Shown: positions 24,969 to 33,478 of the stretch, in pieces
How positions within the stretch are numbered: position 1 is the first letter of the stretch
How the letters are laid out: every line of letters begins with the position of its first letter
Source: Bacillus licheniformis DSM 13 = ATCC 14580
Lineage (GTDB): Bacteria > Bacillota > Bacilli > Bacillales > Bacillaceae
DNA: 64,000 nucleotides
Assembly: GCF_000011645.1 (NCBI RefSeq)
Contig: NC_006270.3
Location: 3,494,501-3,558,500, forward strand
Reading direction: 5' to 3'
Program-made: the position numbers and the translations under genes
Notes under the pieces: model-generated
The model's database searches: none
Told to the model about the DNA's origin: nothing
Seen by the model: only the letters and a program-made list of their open reading frames with translations

Positions 24969-26786
24969 CTAGTGCGCTGTCACCAGCTTTTTCTCGTGCT
25001 GGCCGATCGCTTTGAACAAGCGTTCTCTCAGCTCGCGGTCTGACAAATACATAAATTCATCCATAAATGACTTCAGCACCGTCCATTCGACGTCGACCGC
25101 CTTGCCGATATGAATCTTCGGAAAAACCTGCTCTGCCAGCACTTCATTTTGATTCAGCAGCTCTTCGTACATTTTTTCTCCCGGCCGGATGCCTGTAAAT
25201 TCGATTTTGATCTGTTCTGTCGTATAGCCGGAAAGCTGGATAAGATTTTTGGCGAGGTCGACGATTTTGACCGGTTCGCCCATATCGAGCACGAATATCT
25301 GTCTTCCTTTGGCAAGCGCCCCCGCTTGAATAACGAGCCTTGAAGCTTCCGGAATCGTCATGAAGTACCTCGTCATGTCCTGGTGTGTGACAGTGACCGG
25401 GCCGCCTTTAGCGATTTGTTTTTTGAAAATCGGAATGACGCTTCCCCTGCTGCCGAGAACATTTCCGAAGCGGACGGCGACAAATTTGGTTTTGCTCGTT
25501 TTGCCGAGATTCATGATCAGCATTTCCGCGAACCGCTTCGTTGCCCCCATGATATTGGCAGGGTTGACCGCTTTGTCTGACGATATCAGGACAAATGTCT
25601 CCACTTCGGTTTCGTCGGCGGCCTCAGCGACGTTTTTCGTGCCGAGGATATTGTTTTTGACAGCTTCTTTCGGGCATTTTTCCATCAGCGGTACATGCTT
25701 GTGGGCAGCTGCATGATAAATGACATTCGGTTTGTAGCGTTCCATCAGCAAAAACATTTTTTCTCTGTCCTGTATGTCCGCGATTTCGGGATAATAGGCG
25801 ACATGCTTTCCGAATTTCTCCTTCAGTTCAAGCAGGATCGAATGGATGCTGTTTTCTCCGTGCCCGACTAAAATGATCGATTTCGGTTTAAATTTGCTGA
25901 TTTGCCGGCAGATTTCCGAGCCGATTGAACCTCCGGCCCCAGTCACAAGTACGACGCGGTCCTTGACCGTATTGGAGATTTCGCTCGTATCGAGCTGGAC
26001 AGGCTCCCTTCCAAGCAAATCTTCTGCTTTGACATCGCGAAGCTGGCCGACAGGATGTCTGCCAAGCAAAATTTCGTCTATTTTCGGCATGATTTGCGTT
26101 TTGACACCTGTTTGCGCACACGCCTTGTACATTTCCTGCATCTGAGTGACGCTCAAAGATGGAATGGCGATGATGATCCGGTCGATATTCCATTGCCGGA
26201 CCGCCTGCATAATCTGCTCTTTCCCGCCTAAGACGGGCAGACCCATGATTTCAAGCCGGTATTTCGTTTTGTCATCGTCGATAAAGGCGACGGGCTTAAT
26301 GTTCAATTCCGGCTTCTGCACAAGCTGTTTTGCAATCAAACTGCCGGCAGAGCCCGCTCCGATGATAAGCGCCCTTAGAGATCCTTTGCTTTCTTTGTTC
26401 ACCTGTTCCCTGATGATGCGCCACATCATCCGCGATCCGCCGATCAAAATGAGCTGGAACAGCCAGCTTAAACATAAAAGACGAACCGGAACGTTTTGAA
26501 AGAAAAACAGCTCGAGGGCCGCCGTCACAAGATGGGACAATGTAATCGATTTAAGCAGCACATACAATTCACCGATGCTTGCATACTCCCATACTTTTTT
26601 ATAAAGGTGGAAGCAATGGGCGAATAAATGCTGAGCGCCAAGCAGTATCAGTGAAGTCATCAGCAGCATTTCCGAAGGGTATAAATCATATGATGGCAAA
26701 ATCAGCTGATATCCGATAAAGATGGACAGCAAAACCAAGTACGAATCGAGTGCGGTAATAATGGAAAGCCTTCTCCGATATGTCAA
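24969..26786 (-). CDS. epsC: UDP-sugar 4,6-dehydratase EpsC
   Basis: A 605-residue membrane-bound nucleotide-sugar dehydratase of the FlaA1/WbpM/CapD type. About four N-terminal membrane helices precede a first Rossmann fold (IIGAGSAGSLIAKQLV, near residue 140) and a second one (VLVTGAGGSIGSEICRQ, near residue 280). Catalytic-region stretches are YHAAAHKHVPLME and SSDKAVNPANIMGATKR. It makes the 4-keto-6-deoxy intermediate used by EpsN. The start is TTG at 26786 behind TAGGAGG. The EAR RNA element lies directly upstream. Confidence 0.93.
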   Translation of the reverse strand: MTYRRRLSIITALDSYLVLLSIFIGYQLILPSYDLYPSEMLLMTSLILLGAQHLFAHCFHLYKKVWEYASIGELYVLLKSITLSHLVTAALELFFFQNVPVRLLCLSWLFQLILIGGSRMMWRIIREQVNKESKGSLRALIIGAGSAGSLIAKQLVQKPELNIKPVAFIDDDKTKYRLEIMGLPVLGGKEQIMQAVRQWNIDRIIIAIPSLSVTQMQEMYKACAQTGVKTQIMPKIDEILLGRHPVGQLRDVKAEDLLGREPVQLDTSEISNTVKDRVVLVTGAGGSIGSEICRQISKFKPKSIILVGHGENSIHSILLELKEKFGKHVAYYPEIADIQDREKMFLLMERYKPNVIYHAAAHKHVPLMEKCPKEAVKNNILGTKNVAEAADETEVETFVLISSDKAVNPANIMGATKRFAEMLIMNLGKTSKTKFVAVRFGNVLGSRGSVIPIFKKQIAKGGPVTVTHQDMTRYFMTIPEASRLVIQAGALAKGRQIFVLDMGEPVKIVDLAKNLIQLSGYTTEQIKIEFTGIRPGEKMYEELLNQNEVLAEQVFPKIHIGKAVDVEWTVLKSFMDEFMYLSDRELRERLFKAIGQHEKKLVTAH

Positions 26787-26899
26787 TTTCCTACCTCCTA
26801 ATGTATCTTTCTAGCTGATAGGATCTTTCAGGGCAAAATCCCATGAGCTAAAAAGATACGGGCGATTTTCAAATTTAAACCGAGCACGTAAATTAAATA

Positions 26900-27040
26900 A
26901 AGATGGGCATTTAACCCGTCCTCACGCCCCGCCATCGACGACTTGCGTCTAAGGCAGACAGGTAGTCTGCCCACGGTAGAGCCGAGTGCCTCCATCGGTA
27001 AAGGCAAGGAGACATCACCTAAAGCGGCTGCAGCCGCTTC
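26900..27040 (-). ncRNA. EAR (eps-associated RNA) antitermination element
   Basis: The 260-base gap between epsB and epsC carries a GC-rich, strongly structured stretch unlike its AT-rich flanks. On the minus strand it includes a perfect palindrome AAGCGGCTGCAGCCGCTT (27021-27038), GGGCAGACTACCTGTCTGCC (a hairpin) and GGCGGGGCGTGAGGACGGG, with GGGC-like arms closing near 26905. In Bacillus the EAR element occupies exactly this position between the second and third eps genes and lets polymerase read through distant terminators. Identification is from position plus recalled sequence; boundaries are approximate. Confidence 0.85.
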
Positions 27041-27046
27041 ATAAGA

Positions 27047-27739
27047 TTACATGGTTGCGTAATTATATTGGCGCGCTTTCTTCACTTTCCGCCCGTTCAG
27101 CACGGCGCCGAGCAGTTCGCTTTTGGAAGAATTCAGCGCGTCCCGAGACTTGATCGCGTTATCAAGCTTTGTTTTTCCGCTGAGGATGACAAGAATGCTT
27201 CCATCCACCTGATTCGCCAATATTTGCGCGTCTGCGACCGGCAAAAGCGGCGGCGAATCAAGGATGACTAAATCGTATTGGTCGTACGCTTCCGCAAGCA
27301 GGTCCTCCATCGCCTGCGACGACAAAAGCTCGGACGGATTCGGAGGAATCGGACCGCTTGTCAGCACATGGAGATTTTCCGCCTGGCTTTGCTGGACGAC
27401 ATTTTCCAGCGTCGATTTTTTCATTAATACATTTGTGACACCTGAATGGTTATCGAGCTCAAAAATTTTATGGATCGTCGGCTTTCTTAAATCTGCGTCG
27501 ATCAAAAGGACCTTTTTTTCCTGTTGCGAAAATACGATCGCCAAGTTTGAAGCCGAGAATGATTTGCCTTCTCCCGGCAGGCCCGATGTAATGAGCAATG
27601 ACTTGAACGGCTTCTCAAATGATGAAAACTCAATGTTCGTCCTGATCGTCCGATACTGTTCGACGATCGGCGTGTTCGGCTGATGCAATGCGACAAGCGC
27701 CGATTGATATTTGCGAGAGCGTTTTTTTCTAATACCCAA
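27047..27739 (-). CDS. epsB: Bacterial tyrosine kinase EpsB
   Basis: A 230-residue BY-kinase. Motifs are Walker A SGLPGEGKS, Walker A' LLIDADLRKP and Walker B LVILDSPP, with a C-terminal tyrosine pair in ARQYNYATM for autophosphorylation. It works with the membrane activator EpsA and phosphorylates EPS glycosyltransferases in B. subtilis. The start is TTG at 27739 (MGIRKKRSRKYQ), eight bases after GGAAGGAG; an upstream GTG (27748) is only one base from that site. The gene overlaps the end of epsA. Confidence 0.92.
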   Translation of the reverse strand: MGIRKKRSRKYQSALVALHQPNTPIVEQYRTIRTNIEFSSFEKPFKSLLITSGLPGEGKSFSASNLAIVFSQQEKKVLLIDADLRKPTIHKIFELDNHSGVTNVLMKKSTLENVVQQSQAENLHVLTSGPIPPNPSELLSSQAMEDLLAEAYDQYDLVILDSPPLLPVADAQILANQVDGSILVILSGKTKLDNAIKSRDALNSSKSELLGAVLNGRKVKKARQYNYATM

Positions 27740-28481
27740 GCGGCTCACTCCTTCCTGCTTTTACGCGGATATTCATATCGGGGTCCCCGCGAAACAGACT
27801 TTTTTTATGCTTCATTTGCTCAATACTTCCCAAATAAATGAATCCCGCTTCCTTTTCGACTTGAGACGGTCTTGCAACCGTATCATCGATAAAGTCCAAA
27901 AAGAACGCCAAAGCGATTCCGGTCATTAATGCGGCGCCGAATGCCAGCAAAATATTCATTTTGTAATTCGGTCTGACAGGTGTCGGCGAATCGACTATTT
28001 CGGCTTTTGACAGGACGGTTACCCGATCGGTGTTCATAATTTGCTTAATCTCTTTTTTGAGCACCGCAGTTAAAGTGTTCGCTATATCGGCCGCCCGTTT
28101 CTGATTTTCATCTTGGACCGAAATATTTATAATCTCAGATTCGCTTTCACTGCTCGTTGCAATTTTTTCACCCAACCGGCCGGCAGAGTAAGGTAAATCA
28201 AGCTCTCTCTTGACTTGCTCCAAAATCACCGGGTTTTTCAAAAGCGCTTGGAATGTCCGTGTGTATTGAAGATTGATTTGAATATCGCTGTATGTGGCGC
28301 TCCCCTTTTTCTCCCCTACTTGATGCACCAAGATCTGCGTCGATGCCTGATAGACAGGTGTCAGCACATAGAACTGAATGATTCCGGTCGTCAATGTTAC
28401 ACCTATTGTCAAAACGAGAATAAGAACCGTTCTTTTTCGCAAGATTGCAATCAGTTCTCTAAAATCAATATTTTCTTTCAT
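27729..28481 (-). CDS. epsA: EPS chain-length and kinase activator EpsA
   Basis: A 250-residue Wzz-type protein with two membrane helices, VLILVLTIGVTLTTGIIQFY near residue 20 and MNILLAFGAALMTGIALAFF near residue 185, enclosing an extracytoplasmic domain. The cytoplasmic C-terminus activates the tyrosine kinase EpsB. First gene of the 15-gene eps operon; the start ATG follows GAGGAGG. Expression is controlled by the SinR boxes and promoter upstream. Confidence 0.93.
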   Translation of the reverse strand: MKENIDFRELIAILRKRTVLILVLTIGVTLTTGIIQFYVLTPVYQASTQILVHQVGEKKGSATYSDIQINLQYTRTFQALLKNPVILEQVKRELDLPYSAGRLGEKIATSSESESEIINISVQDENQKRAADIANTLTAVLKKEIKQIMNTDRVTVLSKAEIVDSPTPVRPNYKMNILLAFGAALMTGIALAFFLDFIDDTVARPSQVEKEAGFIYLGSIEQMKHKKSLFRGDPDMNIRVKAGRSEPLGY

Positions 28482-28522
28482 GCTTGACTGCCTCCTCAGG
28501 AATGCCGTTTGTTAATGATTGG

Positions 28523-28551
28523 ATTATAAAAGAAAAAATTTGAATTGAAAA
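28523..28551 (-). promoter_or_regulatory. Sigma-A promoter of the eps operon
   Basis: Minus strand: -35 TTTTCA (28546-28551), a 17-base spacer and a perfect -10 TATAAT (28523-28528), about 40 bases before the epsA start. Confidence 0.7.
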
Positions 28552-28571
28552 ATGCTGAATTTAGCTATATA

Positions 28572-28587
28572 GTTCTTTTTAGAGAAC
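28572..28587. promoter_or_regulatory. Inverted SinR operator of the eps operon
   Basis: GTTCTTT (28572-28578) and AGAGAAC (28581-28587, complement GTTCTCT) form an inverted pair of the SinR consensus GTTCTYT, two bases apart, just upstream of the epsA -35. This is the arrangement known for the SinR-repressed eps promoter of B. subtilis. Confidence 0.85.
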
Positions 28588-28637
28588 AAATTCGTTCGTT
28601 TTCTTTTATTTTCTGTCGATATCTTAAATTTTTGAAT

Positions 28638-28666
28638 TTTATAAAGAACAAATTATTTCTTATAAT
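28638..28666 (+). promoter_or_regulatory. slrR promoter overlapping a single SinR box
   Basis: -35 TTTATA (28638-28643), a 17-base spacer and -10 TATAAT (28661-28666). AAAGAAC at 28643-28649, the complement of the SinR box GTTCTTT, lies in the spacer, so SinR should block slrR as in B. subtilis. Confidence 0.7.
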
Positions 28667-28716
28667 GAACAAGAAAGCGTTTTATATGAATGGCAAGGGG
28701 AAGGGGAGGATTCAGT

Positions 28717-29175
28717 ATGATCGGAAGAGTCATCCGAATGTACAGAAAGAGAAAAGGCTACTCCATTAACCAGCTTGCTGATATAGCAGGCGTATCAAAA
28801 TCATATTTAAGCAAAATTGAACGCGGCGTTCACAGAAATCCGTCAGTCGAATTCCTGAAAAAAATCTCCCGGGCGCTGAAAGTCGAATTAAAGGAATTGT
28901 TTGATACCGAAGTGATCCTTTATCGCCGGACTGAGCAGGAAGATGAGTGGAGAACCCATCTTGTACAGGCCGTGCAGGCCGGGATGAACCAGGAAGAACT
29001 GTTTCAATTCACACATCGCCTCAAGCAGAAAAAGAAAGAACGGGCGCTTTATCGAAACAGAGAGCTGACCCGGGCGAATATCGACGAATGGAGAGCCCTT
29101 ATGCTGGAGGCCAAAGAAATGGGACTGACCGTCAAAGAAGTAGAAGCGTTTTTGATGAGGACAAAAAATCATTAA
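28717..29175 (+). CDS. slrR: Biofilm and cell-chaining regulator SlrR
   Basis: A 152-residue SinR paralogue. A Cro/C1-type helix-turn-helix occupies residues 1-60 (NQLADIAGVSKSYLSKIERG), and the C-terminal half (HLVQAVQAGMNQEELFQF, EWRALMLEAKEMGLTVKE) is the SinR/SinI-type dimerisation region. SlrR forms heteromers with SinR that relieve repression of eps and repress autolysin and motility genes. The start is ATG at 28717 behind AAGGGGAGGA. It is divergent from epsA, with both promoters and SinR boxes in the shared 235-base gap. Confidence 0.94.
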   Translation: MIGRVIRMYRKRKGYSINQLADIAGVSKSYLSKIERGVHRNPSVEFLKKISRALKVELKELFDTEVILYRRTEQEDEWRTHLVQAVQAGMNQEELFQFTHRLKQKKKERALYRNRELTRANIDEWRALMLEAKEMGLTVKEVEAFLMRTKNH

Positions 29176-29527
29176 TTTATCCTGCATTCATATTTTTTTT
29201 AGAAGAAAACGGGTGCTTTTGACTTGAACCATTCATCCGGATATAAATCCACATTTCCATTTAAACTTGCCGAAAATTCGGAATAATCGCATTAATAGAT
29301 ATCGCCCGATCATGATGATCCATGTCTATAGCTCCGTTTTCACCTGTTTGCCTTATTTTTTCATGGCAGTCTTTAAGAGACTTTTTGCTTATGTTTATAT
29401 ATAAATGAAGAAACTCGGATTTTGACCTTTCGCATCATCCTCCAATGCATGCAAAGTCTGTGTCTTGCGGCTTATATCAAGACCTTTGTCACGGCCCGAT
29501 TCCTTGAATGGGGACGGAGCGTTTTTG
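29176..29527. other. Intergenic region after slrR
   Basis: About 350 bases without a credible gene. It holds a 12-base palindrome CCGAAAATTCGG (29270-29281). No convincing slrR terminator was seen. Confidence 0.4.
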
Positions 29528-29556
29528 TTGAATCCGCGCTGGCTGTTCGTTAAGAT
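29528..29556 (+). promoter_or_regulatory. Candidate promoter of the YwrO-like gene
   Basis: -35 TTGAAT (29528-29533), a 17-base spacer and -10 TAAGAT (29551-29556), 28 bases before the start codon. Confidence 0.5.
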
Positions 29557-29584
29557 GAATAAAATGGAAGAAGGAGATGAAATC

Positions 29585-30109
29585 ATGAAAGTATTAGTGC
29601 TCGCATTTCATCCGAATATGGAGCAGTCAGTTGTGAACAGAGCATTTGCAGACACATTGAAAGACGCACCGGGCATTACATTGCGCGACCTTTATCAGGA
29701 ATATCCTGACGAGGCCATTGATGTGGAAAAAGAACAAAAACTTTGTGAAGAACACGATCGGATCGTCTTCCAGTTTCCGCTTTATTGGTACAGCTCGCCG
29801 CCTCTCTTAAAAAAATGGCTGGACCACGTTCTTCTCTACGGCTGGGCATACGGAACAAACGGCACAGCGCTTCGCGGCAAAGAATTCATGGTCGCTGTAT
29901 CGGCGGGCGCTCCCGAAGAAGCCTATCAGGCCGGCGGGTCAAATCATTATGCGATCAGCGAACTGTTACGCCCTTTTCAGGCGACAAGCAACTTCATCGG
30001 TACTACATACCTTCCGCCTTACGTCTTCTATCAAGCGGGCACGGCCGGAAAAAGCGAGCTTGCTGAAGGTGCGACACAATACAGGGAGCATGTGCTGAAG
30101 TCATTTTAA
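29585..30109 (+). CDS. NAD(P)H-dependent quinone oxidoreductase, YwrO-like
   Basis: A 174-residue flavodoxin-fold oxidoreductase (KefF/MdaB/YwrO family) that reduces quinones and nitro compounds with NAD(P)H. Family stretches are VLVLAFHPNMEQSVVNRAF, FQFPLYWYSSPPLLKKWLD and SAGAPEEAYQAGGSNHYAIS. Similarity to B. subtilis YwrO is high across the whole length, but the position after slrR differs, so I give no symbol. The start is ATG at 29585 behind GAAGGAG. Single gene with its own promoter and terminator. Confidence 0.88.
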   Translation: MKVLVLAFHPNMEQSVVNRAFADTLKDAPGITLRDLYQEYPDEAIDVEKEQKLCEEHDRIVFQFPLYWYSSPPLLKKWLDHVLLYGWAYGTNGTALRGKEFMVAVSAGAPEEAYQAGGSNHYAISELLRPFQATSNFIGTTYLPPYVFYQAGTAGKSELAEGATQYREHVLKSF

Positions 30110-30112
30110 ATG

Positions 30113-30143
30113 AGAAAAGCCCGGCTTATGAGCCGGGCTTGTT
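30113..30143. terminator. Bidirectional terminator
   Basis: Stem AAGCCCGGCT/AGCCGGGCTT with a four-base loop, between the YwrO-like gene and the converging MFS transporter gene. Confidence 0.88.
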
Positions 30144-30145
30144 CC

Positions 30146-31429
30146 TTATACTTGAATCTGTTTCACTTTTCCCAATAGGAATAGATAATTTAAAATGGCA
30201 ATGATGATCAAAGCAGCCGAAAAAAGGAGCGCCGGCACGAAAGAACCCGTTGCGCCAACGATGAAGCCGGTAATGATGGGTCCGACCACTCCGCCCATAT
30301 TAGAGACTGTATTTTGAATACCGGCAACCATCGACGTCATATTTTTCGGAGCCACATCCCCCGGAAGCGCCCAGACTTGGGACGCGGCGACAGTCGTTCC
30401 CGATTTCGCTACACAAAGAAGGATGACAGCCAGGATAGCGGAATCTGCAAAAGCGGCAAAACCGATGCACGAAGCCATGACAAGCCCGATAATTAAAAAC
30501 AGTTTCCGGACGGCTGTCAGCGACAGTTTTCCCTTTGCATATATCCGGTCGGACATCCATCCGGCTCCGACTTCGACGACCATTGCAGTCAAAAGCGGGA
30601 GAGACGCCATAATCCCCATCTCGATTAAATCCATGCCCCTTTCTTTAACAAGGTATGTCGGCAGCCATGTGATAAAGAAGTAAGAATTATAATTGATCAT
30701 GAAAAATCCAATGCACATCGCCCATATGTTGCGATATTTGAATAGCTGATACCACTTCAGCGGCTGGCCGCCGCCCGTTTCTTCCATGTGAGCCTGCCCT
30801 TCCCGAATATGGGCCAGTTCCGCCTCATTGACGCGCTTATGATCTGCGGGATTCTCCTTAAAGAAAATCATCCAGACAATTCCCCACGCGACACCGACAA
30901 GTCCGATCAAAAGAAACGTCAGTTTCCAGTCAAAGACCGCTATCATCCAGGCGATCAAAGGCATTGCAACAGCTCCGCCAAACTTTGACCCGCTGTCAAA
31001 AATTCCGGCTACTGTCGCCCTTTCTTTTTTCGGAAACCATTTGGCGGCAATCCCCGCATTGCTCGGATATGCAGCAGCCTCTCCGACTCCCAGTGCGACC
31101 CGCAGCCCGAGCAGGGATTTGAAGCCTGTCGCAAGACCCGTCAGCGCCGTAGCAACAGACCACCAAACAACCGCAAAACCGAGCGTTTTTTTCTGACCGT
31201 ACTTGTCGGCCGCCCAGCCTGAAGGCAGCTGCAGCAAAGCGTACGACCAGAAGAAACCGGACATGATGATTCCCATTTGGCCGGGTGTCAAGTTGAACTC
31301 CTCGGTAATATAGGGAGCGGCAGCCGAAAGAACTGTCCGGTCAATATAATTGATGGCAATCGCAGCCCACATCATAAACGCGACAACCCAGCGTACATTT
31401 GACTTTTTTTGAATCGGGTGATTCAACAT
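30146..31429 (-). CDS. MFS transporter, anion:cation symporter family
   Basis: A 427-residue major facilitator with 12 membrane segments. INYIDRTVLSAAAPYI in the first helix, LPSGWAADKYGQKK in the first loop and LGVGEAAAYPSNAGIAAKWF fit the ACS (hexuronate, glucarate, tartrate) subfamily that imports sugar acids with protons. The start is ATG at 31429 behind GAGGTGGATAAC. Last gene of the accessory operon; it is the likely importer of the operon's substrate, which should be an anion. A CcpA-type cre site lies immediately upstream. Confidence 0.87.
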   Translation of the reverse strand: MLNHPIQKKSNVRWVVAFMMWAAIAINYIDRTVLSAAAPYITEEFNLTPGQMGIIMSGFFWSYALLQLPSGWAADKYGQKKTLGFAVVWWSVATALTGLATGFKSLLGLRVALGVGEAAAYPSNAGIAAKWFPKKERATVAGIFDSGSKFGGAVAMPLIAWMIAVFDWKLTFLLIGLVGVAWGIVWMIFFKENPADHKRVNEAELAHIREGQAHMEETGGGQPLKWYQLFKYRNIWAMCIGFFMINYNSYFFITWLPTYLVKERGMDLIEMGIMASLPLLTAMVVEVGAGWMSDRIYAKGKLSLTAVRKLFLIIGLVMASCIGFAAFADSAILAVILLCVAKSGTTVAASQVWALPGDVAPKNMTSMVAGIQNTVSNMGGVVGPIITGFIVGATGSFVPALLFSAALIIIAILNYLFLLGKVKQIQV

Positions 31430-31452
31430 GTTATCCACCTCATCCCATTTGT

Positions 31453-31466
31453 AGAAAACGCTTTCA
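31453..31466 (-). promoter_or_regulatory. CcpA catabolite-responsive element (cre)
   Basis: Minus strand TGAAAGCGTTTTCT matches the cre consensus TGWAARCGYTWNCW at every position. It lies about 24 bases upstream of the MFS start, inside the operon, so CcpA would block readthrough or an internal promoter when preferred sugars are present. Confidence 0.75.
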
Positions 31467-31498
31467 AATCATGATGCAGGGCATGAATGAAAACACAT

Positions 31499-32449
31499 TC
31501 ACAACCCGTTGACGACAAACTCCGGTTTTTGTTTGTCGATCAGTACACTAGCGATGTTTTTGACGCATATCATGCCAAGGTTCTGTACGGCATCTCGGGT
31601 ATACCCCGCGATATGCGGCACGGCGATAAAACGGTCCAGCTCAAAGAGAGGGTGCTGCTTCAGCGGTTCGGTTTGATACACGTCAAGCGCAGCTCCAGCG
31701 ATGCCCCCGCTCGCCAAGGCATCATATAACGCACACTCGGACACGATGCCTCCCCTTGAAGCATTGATCAGATAAGCCGTTTCTTTCATAGCGGCTAATT
31801 CTTTTTCACCGATCATGTTTTCCGTTTCGGCTGTGAGCGGCATATGAAGAGTGATAAAGTCGCATTCTTTCAAGAGCTGATCAAGCTCTGTAAAATGGAT
31901 GTGATGATCGGCTGCGAATGCACGATCAGGAAACACATCATAGGCTAAAACAGTCATATTGAAGCCTTGCGCCCGTTTGGCGACTTCTTTTCCGATCATG
32001 CCAAGTCCGACGATGCCGAGTGTTTTGCCGTAAACGTCAGATCCAAAAATCCTCGGCCATTTTCCCAGCTTTGTCTCCCTGTCGGCTGCAGGAATCTGTC
32101 TTGCAGCCGACAGCATGAGACCGAATACAAAATCGGCGACTGCATGCTTGTTGGCGTTGGGGGCATTCGTCACCCAGACGTTGCGCTCTTTCGCAGCGTG
32201 CAGATCGATATTGTCGACACCGACGCCATGTTTGCAGACAATTTTTAAAGAAGGGAGACGATCCAGGACATACGGCGTAATCTGGTTAAACGCCACGATC
32301 GCGGCATCCGCTCCTTCTGCTGCTTCAATAAACTGCTCCTCGGTTATATCTGCAGGAAGGCGTTCCAGCGACATGCCCTTTTTTTCCAAAAACAAGACGG
32401 GATCGTCTGAGTATTTCGCAAATGACGGTGATGTACATACGACTTTCAT
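31499..32449 (-). CDS. D-isomer 2-hydroxyacid dehydrogenase (SerA-like)
   Basis: A 316-residue NAD-dependent dehydrogenase. The Rossmann motif is LGIVGLGMIGKEVAKR. Catalytic residues lie in INASRGGIVSE (Arg), TEPLKQHPLF (Glu) and VPHIAGYT (His). Family members oxidise or reduce D-2-hydroxyacids such as phosphoglycerate or glyoxylate. It has no C-terminal ACT domain, so it is not a full serine-pathway SerA. The start is set at ATG 32449 (MKVVCTSPSF); GTG and TTG codons lie just upstream. Fifth gene of the acid-sugar operon. Confidence 0.85.
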   Translation of the reverse strand: MKVVCTSPSFAKYSDDPVLFLEKKGMSLERLPADITEEQFIEAAEGADAAIVAFNQITPYVLDRLPSLKIVCKHGVGVDNIDLHAAKERNVWVTNAPNANKHAVADFVFGLMLSAARQIPAADRETKLGKWPRIFGSDVYGKTLGIVGLGMIGKEVAKRAQGFNMTVLAYDVFPDRAFAADHHIHFTELDQLLKECDFITLHMPLTAETENMIGEKELAAMKETAYLINASRGGIVSECALYDALASGGIAGAALDVYQTEPLKQHPLFELDRFIAVPHIAGYTRDAVQNLGMICVKNIASVLIDKQKPEFVVNGL

Positions 32450-32476
32450 AAGATGCACCAACCTTCTTTCATTTTT

Positions 32477-33475
32477 CTACGATTTGGGCGCCAGCTCAGC
32501 GGCTGACCGCAAAGCAGCGAGCATGCTTCTTTCATCGGCTTTGTTCTGCCCCGCAATGTCAAATGCGGTTCCGTGGTCGACAGAGGTGCGTATGATCCCG
32601 CCGTTTAATCCGACTGTAATGTTGACGCCCTCTTCCAACCCGAGGACTTTGACCGGTATATGCCCCTGGTCGTGGTAGCAGGCTACGACAAGGTCAACAT
32701 CTCCTCTGACAGCTTTGTAAAACAGCGTGTCTGCGGGGTATGGGCCGCCGGCATCGATTCCCTCAGCTGCCGCCTGCTCAATCCCCGGAAGCAATTGCCG
32801 TTCTTCCTCGCCGCTTCCAAACAGGCCGTTTTCCCCTGCATGGGGGTTGATTCCGCAAACAGCAATTTTCGGCTGTTCGAATCCGGCTCTTGTCAATGTA
32901 TCATGTGCGAGACGGATGACTTTATAGGTCCGCTCCGGCGTAATCGACTGAATCGCCTCGATCAGCCCTTGATGCGTTGTCAGGTGAATCACCTTCAGCT
33001 TTGGCGAAGCCAGCATCATGCTGTAGTCTGTTGTATTCGTTAAATGAGCGAGAATTTCCGTATGCCCCGGGTATCGGTGTCCGCCTTTATGCAGCGCCTC
33101 CTTATTTAACGGCGCTGTGCAAATCGCTTGAATACAGCCTTTTTTAGCGAGCTCAACCGCTTTTTTCACGAAATGGAAAGCGGCGTTTCCAGCTTCAGCC
33201 GACACCTTTCCGACAGGCAGGTTTTCAGGCAGCAGTTCAATATCGAGACAATCGATCTTTCCATGTACAAAACCGCCCTCGTCCGGATGCCCGACCTTGT
33301 TAATAACAACCTCTGATCCGATTTGGAAGGCGGCTTTTTTCAGCATTTTCATATCGCCGATGACGAGCGGCCTGCACATATCATACACTTCGCGGGACGT
33401 GAGGGCTTTTACGATAATTTCCGGACCGACGCCTGCCGCGTCGCCCATTGTAATGCCGATAACCGGTTTCTTCAT
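32477..33475 (-). CDS. pdxA2: PdxA2-type 4-phospho-tetronate dehydrogenase
   Basis: A 332-residue PdxA family NAD-dependent dehydrogenase. The metal-binding histidines are in RYPGHTEILAH, NPHAGENGLFG and ACYHDQGHIPVK; the start MKKPVIGITMGDAAGVGPE is standard. In the vitamin B6 route PdxA oxidises 4-phosphohydroxy-threonine. Paralogues next to a DUF1537 kinase (PdxA2) oxidise 4-phospho-D-threonate or 4-phospho-D-erythronate, and decarboxylation then gives dihydroxyacetone phosphate. The neighbouring kinase points to the second role. The AAGGAGG ribosome site is formed by the last codons of the kinase gene. Confidence 0.88.
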   Translation of the reverse strand: MKKPVIGITMGDAAGVGPEIIVKALTSREVYDMCRPLVIGDMKMLKKAAFQIGSEVVINKVGHPDEGGFVHGKIDCLDIELLPENLPVGKVSAEAGNAAFHFVKKAVELAKKGCIQAICTAPLNKEALHKGGHRYPGHTEILAHLTNTTDYSMMLASPKLKVIHLTTHQGLIEAIQSITPERTYKVIRLAHDTLTRAGFEQPKIAVCGINPHAGENGLFGSGEEERQLLPGIEQAAAEGIDAGGPYPADTLFYKAVRGDVDLVVACYHDQGHIPVKVLGLEEGVNITVGLNGGIIRTSVDHGTAFDIAGQNKADERSMLAALRSAAELAPKS

Positions 33476-33478
33476 TGT

